DNA of 64,000 nt from JBOCEF01 sp050586345 (GCF_050586345.1 NZ_JBOCEF010000008.1:55574-119573), one strand, 5' to 3'; positions 23,455 through 31,062 are shown, counted from the stretch's first letter. Program-made: numbers and translations. The notes: a model not told the origin generated them from the sequence alone.

Positions 23455-23810
23455 CGCACCGCCTCCTCGTCCGCCCAGCACAACAGGTACCGCCCGCGGG
23501 CGTCCGCCTCGGTCACCGCGCGGATCAGGAACACCCGGCCGCCATCCTTGAAACGCTGGTCGGCGCGCGGCCGCGCGGCCGACCCGGGCGGCGCCGCGCG
23601 CACCAGGATCCGGTGCGAGACGCGGGAGCGCCCCTGGGCGCCCTGCTCGATCTCCCGCCCCGAGCGCGCCCGGACCGCGGCCCAGATCGCGCCCAGCGTC
23701 GTCCAGCTCTTGGACCAGCCGCCGGCGCCGTCGCTGGCCAGCGCCAGGTCCTGGAGCTCCAGCTTGCGGTCGAGGACCGGGCTCGAGACCTCCTCGCGCA
23801 CCCAGCTCAC
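23451..23810 (-). CDS. GTA gp7, head-tail stopper protein
   Basis: A protein of 119 residues of the phage head-tail joining (HK97 gp10-like) family, with LQDLALASDGAGGWSKSWTTLGAIWAAVRARSG as the family core and FLIRAVTEADARGRYLLCWADEE at the end. The GTG start overlaps the g6 stop (GTGA) behind AAGGTG, and the stop overlaps g8. It closes the portal channel after packaging. Confidence 0.9.
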   Translation of the reverse strand: MSWVREEVSSPVLDRKLELQDLALASDGAGGWSKSWTTLGAIWAAVRARSGREIEQGAQGRSRVSHRILVRAAPPGSAARPRADQRFKDGGRVFLIRAVTEADARGRYLLCWADEEAVR

Positions 23811-24391
23811 AGCCGCACCTTGCGCCAGCGCATCAGCAGCGCGGCGACCCCGTGCGGAATCTCGTCCATGCGCCCGCCCGCGGCGTGGCGCTGTTCGTGG
23901 TAATGCGCGGCCAGCAGCGTCACCGCCTGGCGCAGGTCATGCGGCAGGCCAGCGCCGTCATCGGCATGGCCCGCCAGGACCTCCACCTCGGCCACCCCCG
24001 CGGTGGGGATGCTGGGCAGCCAGCCCGAACCCGCCCCCGCCAGCGCCGGCGCAAACGTGTCCTGCACCAGCCGCCAGCGCGACGGGTCCACGCTCTCCCA
24101 GCCGCCATCGGCGGCCACCATGGTCACCGCGTTGACCTGCACCACCGGCGCGATGGGCAGCACCTCGCGGCACGCGTCGCGCCAGCGCTCGACCGTCCAC
24201 TTGAACCGACGCCGGATCAGCGCCCGGCCCGTATACGCCTCCACCGCCGCGCCCGCGGCGCGCGCGAAGCCGTCCAGCGCCGCCACCTCCTCGGCGTCCA
24301 GCGGCGCAAGCCCCGTGTTCAGCCGCAGATGCGCGGCCAGGTCCGCCGCCGCCACCGGCGCGACCGGCGCTTCCTCGAGTTCCGTGAGCAT
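23807..24391 (-). CDS. GTA gp6, head-tail adaptor (connector) protein
   Basis: A protein of 194 residues of the phage connector family: AADLAAHLRLNTGLAPLDAEEVAALDGFARAAGAAVEAYTGRAL followed by a beta-rich middle and LRQAVTLLAAHYHEQRHA near the end. It binds the portal and forms the upper neck. GAGGAG lies 7 bases before the ATG. In R. capsulatus g6 follows g5 directly; here another gene lies between them. Confidence 0.9.
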   Translation of the reverse strand: MLTELEEAPVAPVAAADLAAHLRLNTGLAPLDAEEVAALDGFARAAGAAVEAYTGRALIRRRFKWTVERWRDACREVLPIAPVVQVNAVTMVAADGGWESVDPSRWRLVQDTFAPALAGAGSGWLPSIPTAGVAEVEVLAGHADDGAGLPHDLRQAVTLLAAHYHEQRHAAGGRMDEIPHGVAALLMRWRKVRL

Positions 24392-24402
24392 GCGCGCTCT
24401 CC

Positions 24403-24696
24403 TCAGCGTTCGACCACGCGCAGAAGGAAGGCCCGGGACACCGCCCTGCCCTCGCTCGTCCGCACGCGATGAGAGACGTGGTACACGTGCCCCGGGCGCC
24501 CGCCCGCGGCCACGACGGCCGACCGCCCGTCCCCGGCCTCCGCCTCGCGCAACACAAGCGCGTCGGCATCCGCCTCCCGGGGCGTCACGGTCCAGCCAAG
24601 CGATTCCGCCAGCGCCTCGCCCGGCCGCAATCCCGGCCAGTCGATCACGCAGCGGCGGTCCTCGCCCGGCGCCTTGATCAGGTATTCGGTGCTCAT
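24403..24696 (-). CDS. phage-type small protein between capsid and adaptor, not part of the R. capsulatus set
   Basis: A protein of 97 residues: YLIKAPGEDRRCVIDWPGLRPGEALAESLGWTV, then VVAAGGRPGHVYHVSHRVRTSEGRAVSRAFLLRVVER. The layout (DYxxDWxxxLxxGEAIAxSxWTV, then GxxGxxYxVxxRVxTxxGRxxxRSFxLRV) is that of small beta-sandwich proteins found between capsid and connector genes of many tailed phages, sometimes labelled fibre-tail adaptor or head decoration. A role on the head or neck is inferred. It has a strong GGAGG 6 bases before its ATG and is 11 bases from g6, but 112 bases with two hairpins separate it from the capsid gene. I know no counterpart in R. capsulatus. Confidence 0.7.
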   Translation of the reverse strand: MSTEYLIKAPGEDRRCVIDWPGLRPGEALAESLGWTVTPREADADALVLREAEAGDGRSAVVAAGGRPGHVYHVSHRVRTSEGRAVSRAFLLRVVER

Positions 24697-24722
24697 CCGG
24701 CGCCTCCCGGCCCGAAAGGGGA

Positions 24723-24763
24723 CGCGCCGGGGCGGACGGAGGGACGCCCCCCGCCCCGGCGCG
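24723..24763 (-). other. 13-bp-stem hairpin downstream of the capsid gene
   Basis: CGCGCCGGGGCGG (24723-24735) pairs perfectly with CCGCCCCGGCGCG (24751-24763) around a 15-base loop. It is the second of two hairpins between the capsid gene and the next GTA gene. No T-run follows, so it looks like an mRNA stability or attenuation element rather than a terminator. Confidence 0.6.
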
Positions 24764-24772
24764 CCGGAAACC

Positions 24773-24800
24773 GGCCGGGCCGCATCAGCGCGGCCCGGCC
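24773..24800 (-). other. 11-bp-stem hairpin immediately after the capsid stop
   Basis: GGCCGGGCCGC (24773-24783) pairs perfectly with GCGGCCCGGCC (24790-24800) around a 6-base loop, beginning 8 bases after the capsid stop codon. The position is ideal for protecting the 3' end of a capsid message after processing. Confidence 0.6.
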
Positions 24801-24808
24801 CGCCAGGG

Positions 24809-25960
24809 TCAGGAGACCGCGAACTTCAGCAGCTTGATGGCCGAGAAGTCGGTCACGTCGCCGCCCACGCGCTTGGTGGCGTAGAACAGGACATGCGGCT
24901 TGGCCGAGAACGGGTCGCGCAGCACCCGCAGGTCCGGGCGCTCCGCCACCGTGTAGCCGGCGCCGAAATCGCCGAAGGCGATGGCGTAGGCGTCGCCCGC
25001 GATGTCGGGCATCTTCTCGGCGATCAGGACCGGGTAGCCCATCAGGCGGGGCGGCTCGCCCTGCGCGATGTTGTCGGTCCACAGGAACCGGCCGTCCGCG
25101 TCCTTCATCTTGCGCACCGCGCCCGCGGTCTTGGAGTTCATCACGAACGAGGCCTTGGAGCGGTACTGGGCGCCGAGCGAGTACACCAGGTCGACGATCG
25201 CGTCCGCCGGGTCGGCGGCCGAGAAATCGCCGGCCGAGCCGGTGGCGACATAGCCGATCTCGCCCCAGGTCTCGGTCCCCGCCGGCACGTTGGTGTAGCT
25301 CAGGAAGCCCTTGGGCTTGTCCACGCCGTCGCCGTTGATGAAGGCGTCCGCCTCGGCCGCGGCGAAGCGGTCGGCGATGCGGCCCGCCAGCCAGCCCTCG
25401 ACGTCGAAGGCGCTGTCATCGAGCAGGCGCTGCGAGGCCTTGGGCATCGCCGACAGCTCGTGCAGGCCGATCGACACGCGCTCCACCACCGGCGCGGCGG
25501 TCTCGGAGACGGAGGCCGCCTCGGTCGACCAGGCCGAGCCCAGCTCGCCATGGTCCACCAGCACGTCGAAGCTGTTGGCCTCGACCTGCACCACCTGGGC
25601 GATGGCGCGGATCGACCCGGCGCTCTCCAGCACCGACTTGATGCGCTCGGAGGTCTGCGGGTCCACGAGGAAGCCGCCCTCGGCGTTGACGGCGGTGTTC
25701 AGGCCCTTGGTCTCGACCTCGAGCCCGCGCAGGGCGTCGTCATCGCCCGAGCGCAGGTAGGCGGCCATGGCCTTCTGGTGGGGGGCCTCCACCTCGGCGG
25801 CGCGGGACAGCGCCGGACGGGCGGCATTGGCCGACTTGCGGTCCAGCGCCTCGACGCGGGATTCCTGCGCCTTCATGCGCGACAGCACTTCGTCCTGGAA
25901 GTTCTTGAACTCGTTCAGGAAACCGTTCACGGCCGACTTGGCCTCATACCCGGTGGTCAT
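24809..25960 (-). CDS. GTA gp5, HK97-fold major capsid protein
   Basis: A protein of 383 residues. The N-terminal part (1-95) is helical and charged (FLNEFKNFQDEVLSRMKAQESRVEALDRK), the scaffold-like delta domain that the gp4 protease removes. The HK97 fold follows: NTAVNAEGGFLVDPQTSERIKSVLES, WSTEAASVSETAAPVVERVSI, DAFINGDGVDKPKGFL and PFSAKPHVLFYATKRVGGDV. Two ATGs are possible, 25966 and 25960. GAGGTG at 25968-25973 is only 1 base from the first and 7 from the second, so 25960 is chosen. It is divided from the next gene by twin hairpins. Confidence 0.95.
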   Translation of the reverse strand: MTTGYEAKSAVNGFLNEFKNFQDEVLSRMKAQESRVEALDRKSANAARPALSRAAEVEAPHQKAMAAYLRSGDDDALRGLEVETKGLNTAVNAEGGFLVDPQTSERIKSVLESAGSIRAIAQVVQVEANSFDVLVDHGELGSAWSTEAASVSETAAPVVERVSIGLHELSAMPKASQRLLDDSAFDVEGWLAGRIADRFAAAEADAFINGDGVDKPKGFLSYTNVPAGTETWGEIGYVATGSAGDFSAADPADAIVDLVYSLGAQYRSKASFVMNSKTAGAVRKMKDADGRFLWTDNIAQGEPPRLMGYPVLIAEKMPDIAGDAYAIAFGDFGAGYTVAERPDLRVLRDPFSAKPHVLFYATKRVGGDVTDFSAIKLLKFAVS

Positions 25961-26017
25961 GCTCATGCACCTCAGTTTGGAAGATTGCAGATCGTCAGGG
26001 AAAGACGGATGCGCGCC

Positions 26018-26623
26018 TCAGCCGCGCAGACGGCCGCGCGCCTCGGACAAGGCGTCGGCCAGAACGCGGCCGAGGTCTTCCTGCGCATCCTCGGCCTCGT
26101 CGCCGGGACGGCAGGCCGCGGCCCGCGCTTCGGGAAGCATCGGAAACGTGACCAACGACACCTCCCAAAGATCGATTTCAGTCAGGATCCGGCCGCCATG
26201 GTCGCCGCGCACGGATCGGATGGCGCGATAGCCGATGGACAGCCCGTCGATCGCCCCCGCGCGCAGAAGCGCCAGCGCCTCGCGGCCCCGGCGGGTCTCG
26301 GTCAGAAGGCGGCCGCGGACCTTCAGGCCCCGGTCGTCCTCGCGCACCATGTCCCACACGCCCATCGGCTCGGCCGGATCGTGCTGCCACAGCAGCTTCA
26401 CCGCCCGCCCCGCCGCGCGCAGGCGGTCCAGGGACTTCGCGAACGCCCCCCGCTCGACCACGTCGCCCGACTGGTCGGGCGACCCGAACAGGCTCGCATA
26501 GCCCTCGATCCGCCCGTCATCGGCCACCGTGGCGACCTGTTCGAAGGCCACGTCCTTCGTCTCCAGGCCATACCCGGCCAGCCCGGCCGCGAACCCGCGG
26601 CCGGTTTCGGCAATTCCATCCAT
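26018..26623 (-). CDS. GTA gp4, prohead protease
   Basis: A protein of 201 residues of the HK97 prohead protease family (serine protease, herpesvirus-like fold). Key features are EGYASLFGSPDQSGDVVERGAF, the catalytic His in LLWQHDPAEPMG and the catalytic Ser in AIDGLSIGYRA, followed by LTEIDLWEVSLVTFPM. The C-terminal tail (about 160-201) is acidic and helical. The ATG at 26623 follows AAGGAG; the frame extends further upstream but would overlap g3.5. It matures the capsid by removing the N-terminal delta domain. Confidence 0.93.
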   Translation of the reverse strand: MDGIAETGRGFAAGLAGYGLETKDVAFEQVATVADDGRIEGYASLFGSPDQSGDVVERGAFAKSLDRLRAAGRAVKLLWQHDPAEPMGVWDMVREDDRGLKVRGRLLTETRRGREALALLRAGAIDGLSIGYRAIRSVRGDHGGRILTEIDLWEVSLVTFPMLPEARAAACRPGDEAEDAQEDLGRVLADALSEARGRLRG

Positions 26624-26636
26624 GGCTTGCAGCTCC

Positions 26637-26897
26637 TTACCGCAGCGGAAGCGTGAAGCTTCCCGCCAGCTTCTGCGCGAGCTCCGCCGAAAGCGCGCCC
26701 GCGATCCCGAACACGACCAGCCAGAGCCGCCGCTCCAGCCGCTCCATGCCCTTCTCCACCGCGGCGAAGGTCTTCTCCAACGCCGCCCAGCGTTCATCCA
26801 GGACGCGCTCGAGCGTCTCCACCCGCGCCTCGGCCGGGTCGAACGGCTCGTACAGGAACCGCGACCCGGGGATCCGCCCCCTCAGGGAATTGCGCAT
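26637..26897 (-). CDS. GTA g3.5 head formation protein (rcc01685-like)
   Basis: A protein of 86 residues with a helical region (ARVETLERVLDERWAALEKTFAAVEKGMERLERRL) and one hydrophobic segment (LWLVVFGIAGALSAELAQKLAG) near the C-terminus. This resembles the small g3.5 product between portal and protease in R. capsulatus, needed for head formation. It starts 3 bases after the portal stop. How it works is not known to me. Confidence 0.85.
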   Translation of the reverse strand: MRNSLRGRIPGSRFLYEPFDPAEARVETLERVLDERWAALEKTFAAVEKGMERLERRLWLVVFGIAGALSAELAQKLAGSFTLPLR

Positions 26898-26900
26898 CGC

Positions 26901-28067
26901 TCACCCTCCCGCCGGAAGGCCCAGCATCCGGCGTTTCTCTTCATCGGTCAGGAAATCGGCGTCCGCGACCGCCTTCCACTGCGCCCGCCGCTCCTCGGCC
27001 AGCGCCGGAACCTTGTCGAGGTCGGGGGCCAGGACCAGCGGCTCGCCCGACCAGTCCGACAGCCACACCGACAGCGCGCCCGACACCTTGCGCACCAGCG
27101 GCAGCACCGTCTGGCGCCAGAACGCCCGGTTCGCCTCGGCGTAATTGGCATAGGTCGCATCCCCCGGCAGGCCCAGCAGCATGGGCGGGACGCCGAAGGC
27201 GATGGCCACGTCGCGGGCCGCCGCGGTCTTGGTCTGCAGGAACTCCATGTCCGAGGGGCTGAACCCCATCGGCTTCCAGTCGAGCCCGCCTTCCAGCAGC
27301 ATCGGGCGGCCCGCGTTGCGCGCGCCCTGGTGGTTGGTCTCCACCTCGTCCATCAGCCGCCGGTACTGCTCGTCCGACAGCGTCGCGCCATCGGCGCCGC
27401 GATAGACGATGGCCCCCGAGGGCCGCGCCGCGTTGTCCAGCAGCGCCTTGGACCAGCGCGAGGCGCTGTTGTGGATGTCCAACGCCGAGGCCGCCGCCTG
27501 CATCGGGCTCAGCCCGTAATGATCGTCGAGCGGATGGAAGCTGCGCAGGTGCAGCAGGGGCCGCAGCTCCTGCGCCATGTCGAAGCGCACCTTGCGCCCG
27601 CCGACGCTGTACTCGTAGGCGCTGGGCCAGCCATCGGCGCCCGGCACCACCCGCATCCGGTCGGGCCGCAGCGCGTGAAGCTCAAGCGGCGCGCCATCCG
27701 CGCGCCGGCCCGCGGCCTCGATATACGCATCCCCGGCCAGCATCAGGTGGCCATAGACCGCCTCCAGGAACTCCGCCCCCAGCTGCCCCTGGTTGGGGGC
27801 GCGCAGCAGCCGCTCCACCGGGTGGCGCAGCAGCGCCCGCTCCCCGTCCGACAGCGCCAGCGGGGCCGAGGCCGCCGCCTCGGCGATCATCCGCACGCAG
27901 CGAAACGCGATCACGTTCCCGAGGAAGCCGTTCTTCGTCAGCGACACCGCGTCCCGCGGGCTCCAGGCCGGGCGGCCCACCCCCGTGCTCATAGCCACCA
28001 CCGGCCCCGTGGCCGACGCCTTGCGCTCCGGGACCTCACGGTCCGCCCTCTTGAACCAGTCGAACAC
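26901..28067 (-). CDS. GTA gp3, portal protein
   Basis: A HK97-type portal protein of 388 residues that forms the ring through which DNA is packaged and ejected. Recognisable segments are NVIAFRCVRMIAEAAASAPLAL, VYGHLMLAGDAYIEA, YGLSPMQAAASALDIHNSASRWSK, VAIAFGVPPMLLGLPGDATYANYAEA and FWRQTVLPLVRKV. The start is set at GTG 28067 (then FDWFKRADREV), because GGAGGT lies exactly 7 bases before it (28075-28080). An ATG at 28082 or 28100 is possible but has no such site. The gene lies 40 bases after g2. Confidence 0.93.
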   Translation of the reverse strand: MFDWFKRADREVPERKASATGPVVAMSTGVGRPAWSPRDAVSLTKNGFLGNVIAFRCVRMIAEAAASAPLALSDGERALLRHPVERLLRAPNQGQLGAEFLEAVYGHLMLAGDAYIEAAGRRADGAPLELHALRPDRMRVVPGADGWPSAYEYSVGGRKVRFDMAQELRPLLHLRSFHPLDDHYGLSPMQAAASALDIHNSASRWSKALLDNAARPSGAIVYRGADGATLSDEQYRRLMDEVETNHQGARNAGRPMLLEGGLDWKPMGFSPSDMEFLQTKTAAARDVAIAFGVPPMLLGLPGDATYANYAEANRAFWRQTVLPLVRKVSGALSVWLSDWSGEPLVLAPDLDKVPALAEERRAQWKAVADADFLTDEEKRRMLGLPAGG

Positions 28068-28107
28068 CGCCAGGACCTCCATCCATTTCAGAAACACCAA
28101 GGGCGGC

Positions 28108-29502
28108 TCACAGCCCCCGCACCCGCGGGACGCCGCCGCCGCCCTTCAGCAACAGTTCCGTGATCGCCCAGACCAGAGCATCCACCCGGTCCGGGCTGCC
28201 GCCCCGCCGGTCGCCCGTGAAGGCGCACATCTGGTCTTCCAGCGCGGGCAGGCTGCCGACATGGCGCACCAGCCCCTGCTCGTACTTGGCCGAGACAGGC
28301 TCGGCCCGGGCCGCCTTGCCGCGGCTCGCCCGGACGGCGGTATAGGGAACATCCGGCGCCACCTGGCGCAGCACGCTCTCCACCAGGTCGCCGCCCTGGT
28401 TCACCTCGGCCACGATCCGGTCGGCCTGGAACGTCTCGAAGGCCGCCACAGCACGCGCGGCCCAACCCTCGGGCCGAAGCCCCTGCACGCTCTCGTCGGC
28501 GAGCACATACGCAACGCGCTTCCCGCCTTCGCTCGCCACGCCCGCGACCACGATCCCGCATTCGTCCGAACCTGCATGGCCCGTCACCGGCGGGTCGACC
28601 GCCACCACCACGCGCTCCAACGCCGGAGCTTCACGCACGCGGCCCGCCTCCAGGATCGCCCGGGGCCACAGCGCCCCCGGCTCCTCGGACAGGAATTCGC
28701 CCTCCAGCTCCTGGCGGGCGAGCGCCGTGCCCCCGAACTCCCGCTCCATCTCGGCGATGAAGTCGGGCGCCAGGTTGGCCCGGTTGGCGCTGGTCGGCGC
28801 CCGGCCCACGACCGTGCCCGGCGCCTTCATGATCTCGGCCAGAAGCGGAACCCGCCGCGGCGTCGTGGTCACCAGCTGCCGCGGACGACGCCCGAGGCGC
28901 AGGCCGAATTGCAGCATCTGCCAGACCGCCCGCGCCTTCGGCCACTTGGCGAGCTCGTCGCCCCAGGCCGCATCGAACTGGGGCCCGCGAAGCCCTTCCG
29001 GGTCGCGGGCGCTGAACACCCGCGCCTCGGCCCCGTTCGGCCACACCAGGCGCTTGCGCGTCGCCTCCCATTTCGGGCGGCGATCAGGCGGCGAGACCGC
29101 GCGGATCCCGCTCGGGCCCTCGATCATCACCTCGCGCCCCTGGTCCAGCGTCTCGGCGACCAGCGCGATCCGCTTCGCCCGGCCCCTGGCCAGCGGGGTC
29201 GCCCCCTCGGCCATCCACCGGATCCACTCGGACCCCGCCCGGGTCTTGCCCGCGCCACGCCCGCCCAGCAGCACCCAGGTCCGCCAATCCCCTGCCGGGG
29301 GAAGCTGGTGGCCCCGGATCGCCCAGAAATCCCAGATGTAAGGAAGGGCCGCCGCCGCGTTGGCGCTCAGCCCCTCCACCCAGTCACGCCGAACGCTCTC
29401 GGGTTGCGAGGCCAGCCAGCTTGCCCAGGATTTCGTCCCGGGCGCGTCGCAGGTCGAACTCGCCGCGTCCGCGGCCGATCCGTTCCGAGATCTGTTTTTC
29501 AA
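28108..29502 (-). CDS. GTA gp2, large terminase subunit
   Basis: The packaging motor ATPase/nuclease of 464 residues. Walker A is GGRGAGKT (80-87), Walker B leads to the acidic pair Asp182-Glu183 in FDAAWGDELAKW, and the coupling motif TTTPRR follows. The RNase H-like nuclease has acidic residues in VVVAVDPPVTG, RIVAEVNQGGD and SPDRVDALVWAI. The only ATG that keeps the conserved N-terminus is 29502, which overlaps g1 by 119 bases; no good ribosome binding site precedes it, so the true start is uncertain and could be a non-ATG codon further in. GTA terminases package by headful with little sequence specificity. Confidence 0.92.
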   Translation of the reverse strand: MKNRSRNGSAADAASSTCDAPGTKSWASWLASQPESVRRDWVEGLSANAAAALPYIWDFWAIRGHQLPPAGDWRTWVLLGGRGAGKTRAGSEWIRWMAEGATPLARGRAKRIALVAETLDQGREVMIEGPSGIRAVSPPDRRPKWEATRKRLVWPNGAEARVFSARDPEGLRGPQFDAAWGDELAKWPKARAVWQMLQFGLRLGRRPRQLVTTTPRRVPLLAEIMKAPGTVVGRAPTSANRANLAPDFIAEMEREFGGTALARQELEGEFLSEEPGALWPRAILEAGRVREAPALERVVVAVDPPVTGHAGSDECGIVVAGVASEGGKRVAYVLADESVQGLRPEGWAARAVAAFETFQADRIVAEVNQGGDLVESVLRQVAPDVPYTAVRASRGKAARAEPVSAKYEQGLVRHVGSLPALEDQMCAFTGDRRGGSPDRVDALVWAITELLLKGGGGVPRVRGL

Positions 29503-29710
29503 TGCGCGCCTCGAACTCCATCAGCGCCGACAGCGCCTTGTTGTGCGCCGCGGCCAGGGCCGCGAACTCCTTGGTCTCGGCGACCGTTCCCACCACGTCG
29601 CCCAGCCGCGCGGCCTCCTCCAGGAACCTCTCGGTCACCTGCCGGTAGATGCCGCGCGCATGGCGAAGCGCGGCCATCGGGCGCGAGGCCCGGGCCGTGT
29701 CCTTGTCCAT
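29384..29710 (-). CDS. GTA gp1, small terminase subunit
   Basis: The first gene of the cluster, 108 residues, rich in charged helices (RMxALRHARGIYRQVTERFLEEAARLGDV, then NKALSALMEFEARIEKQISERIGRG). This matches R. capsulatus gp1 in size and look; that protein was shown to be a TerS lacking specific DNA binding. AGGAG lies 10 bases before the ATG. It has a promoter and leader of its own upstream (29889-29917). Confidence 0.88.
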   Translation of the reverse strand: MDKDTARASRPMAALRHARGIYRQVTERFLEEAARLGDVVGTVAETKEFAALAAAHNKALSALMEFEARIEKQISERIGRGRGEFDLRRARDEILGKLAGLATRERSA

Positions 29711-29803
29711 CGTGATGTCGCTCCTTGCAGCGCGGGCATGTGAAAGCGCCCGGCGGAGTTCTTCCCCCGGGGGCCTGCCGCCCGTCGCCTAAAGCCTGGA
29801 AAC

Positions 29804-29843
29804 GCGAAAGGGCGCTGGACCGTTCAGGTCCCGCGCCCTTCGC
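29804..29843 (-). other. long hairpin in the GTA leader
   Basis: Inner stem GGACC/GGTCC with a 5-base loop, one mismatch, then eight pairs, a one-base bulge and three more pairs: 16 pairs in all over 40 bases. On the minus strand it is followed by GTTTCC. It lies about 39-79 bases after the predicted transcription start and 94 bases before g1, a fitting place for an attenuator. Confidence 0.6.
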
Positions 29844-29888
29844 CCTGCATCACCGGGGTCCGCCCCCACGTGTCGCAGCTTGCCCGTA

Positions 29889-29917
29889 GGTATACCCATG
29901 AGCGTCCGAGAAGTCAA
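29889..29917 (-). promoter_or_regulatory. predicted GTA operon promoter
   Basis: On the minus strand TTGACT (29917-29912) and TATACC (29894-29889) are exactly 17 bases apart. This is the best sigma-70-like promoter in the window. Just upstream lies the most AT-rich stretch of the region (29920-29965), which could act as an UP element or activator site. The predicted start is near 29882, giving a leader of about 172 bases. Confidence 0.6.
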
Positions 29918-30020
29918 CGTTTAAATTCAGGGTTGAAAGGTGTTTTTGGTTAATTTTCTACAACCACGAAACGCCCCCGCGGAGGTCTCCAGGACGCCCC
30001 CCCGAAACGCCCCCCGAAAC

Positions 30021-30050
30021 GAAGGCGGGCGGCGCTTCTCCGCGCCGCCC
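30021..30050 (-). terminator. terminator-like hairpin after mltG
   Basis: GGGCGGCGC (30027-30035) pairs with GCGCCGCCC (30042-30050) around a 6-base loop, followed on the minus strand by GCCTTCGTTTCG. It lies 25 bases after the mltG stop and upstream of the GTA promoter, so it should insulate the GTA from the fatty-acid operon. The rest of the 365-base gap 29711-30075 holds the GTA promoter and leader. Confidence 0.6.
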
Positions 30051-30075
30051 GTCCCGTCTCTGCGCCCTGCCCGGC

Positions 30076-31062
30076 TCAGTCCGCCTGGCGCTGCCGCTCG
30101 ATGGCGCGCCACTTGGCGACGTTGCGGTTGTGCTCGGCCAGGGTCCGCGCGAAGGCATGGCCCCCGGTGCCGTCGGCGACGAAGTAGAGCGCATCCGTCT
30201 CGGCCGGCTGCACCGCCGCGGCGATGGCCGCCTTGCCCGGGTTGGCGATCGGCGTCGGCGGAAGCCCGTCGATCTGGTAGGTGTTCCACGGAGTCCGCCG
30301 GTCCAGCTCCGAGCGCCGCAGCCCCCGGCCCAGGCTCCCCTCGCCCTTGGTGATCCCGTAGATCACCGTCGGGTCGGTCTGAAGCCGCATCCCCCGGCGC
30401 AGGCGGTTGACGAAGACCCCGCCCACCAGCGGCCGCTCGCCGCCGACGCCGGTCTCCTTCTCGATGATCGAGGCGAGGATCAGCGCCTCCTCCTTGCTGG
30501 CCAGCGGCAGGCCCTCGGCCCGCGCCTCCCAGGCCGCATCGAGGATCCGGGCCTGCACGGCCTCCATCCGGTCCAGCACCGCCTGGCGGCTCTCGCCCCG
30601 GCGCAGCATGTAGGTGTCGGGCGCCACCATGCCCTCGGCCGGAAGCCGCTCGATCTCGCCGGTCAGCACATCGGCGCCCTTCAGCGCCTCGGCCACCTGC
30701 CACACGGTCCAGCCCTCGACGATGGTCAGCGGGTGCTGCACCGTCCGGCCCTCGACCAGCAGCGCGGCGACCTCCTCCATCGAGGCGCCGCCGGGGATCT
30801 CGTATTCCCCGAACTTCATCCCGCGCGCCTTGCCGTCATATTTCACGCCGACGCGGAACAGGAGCGGGTCCGAGATGACCCCCGCCCCGTCCAGCGCCTC
30901 GGCGATCTGCGCCACGCCCATGCCGCGCTCGATCATCACCGTGCGCGGGCCGTCATGCGGGCCCGGCGCGCGGTATTGCTGCACGCCCCAGGCGATCGCG
31001 CCCGCGACGCACAGGCCGAGCACGATCAGGATCGTCAGCGCGTTCGCCGCGACATGGCGCAT
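30076..31062 (-). CDS. mltG: endolytic murein transglycosylase MltG
   Basis: An inner-membrane lytic transglycosylase of 328 residues that cuts nascent glycan strands and so ends their elongation. It has one N-terminal span (ALTILIVLGLCVAGAIAWG, 8-26), a LysM-like region (VMIERGMGVAQIAEAL) and the catalytic domain with Glu201 in LASIIEKETGVGGE. RLRRGMRLQTDPTVIYG and the NTYQIDGLPPTPIANPG motif follow. It lies 10 bases after fabF and is probably cotranscribed with it, the common fabF-mltG order. Confidence 0.95.
   Translation of the reverse strand: MRHVAANALTILIVLGLCVAGAIAWGVQQYRAPGPHDGPRTVMIERGMGVAQIAEALDGAGVISDPLLFRVGVKYDGKARGMKFGEYEIPGGASMEEVAALLVEGRTVQHPLTIVEGWTVWQVAEALKGADVLTGEIERLPAEGMVAPDTYMLRRGESRQAVLDRMEAVQARILDAAWEARAEGLPLASKEEALILASIIEKETGVGGERPLVGGVFVNRLRRGMRLQTDPTVIYGITKGEGSLGRGLRRSELDRRTPWNTYQIDGLPPTPIANPGKAAIAAAVQPAETDALYFVADGTGGHAFARTLAEHNRNVAKWRAIERQRQAD

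Larger units (their letters stand above)
14536..29917 (-). mobile_element. Rhodobacterales gene transfer agent structural cluster with promoter
   Basis: The gene order small terminase, large terminase, portal, g3.5, protease, capsid, adaptor, stopper, tail terminator, tail tube, chaperones, tape measure, distal tail, hub, peptidase, megatron matches the R. capsulatus GTA (g1-g15). All frames are open and tightly packed with 4-8 base overlaps. There is no integrase, repressor, replication gene or attachment site, so it is a GTA and not a prophage. Extra genes are the one at 24403-24696 and the two after g15. GTA particles package random host DNA and deliver it to relatives. Head spikes, lysis and GafA-type activator genes of the R. 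capsulatus system are not in this window. Confidence 0.93.

Noticed and set aside
14536..29917. A complete prophage
   Set aside because: No integrase, repressor, replication gene, attachment repeats or tRNA target; the gene set and order are those of the Rhodobacterales GTA.
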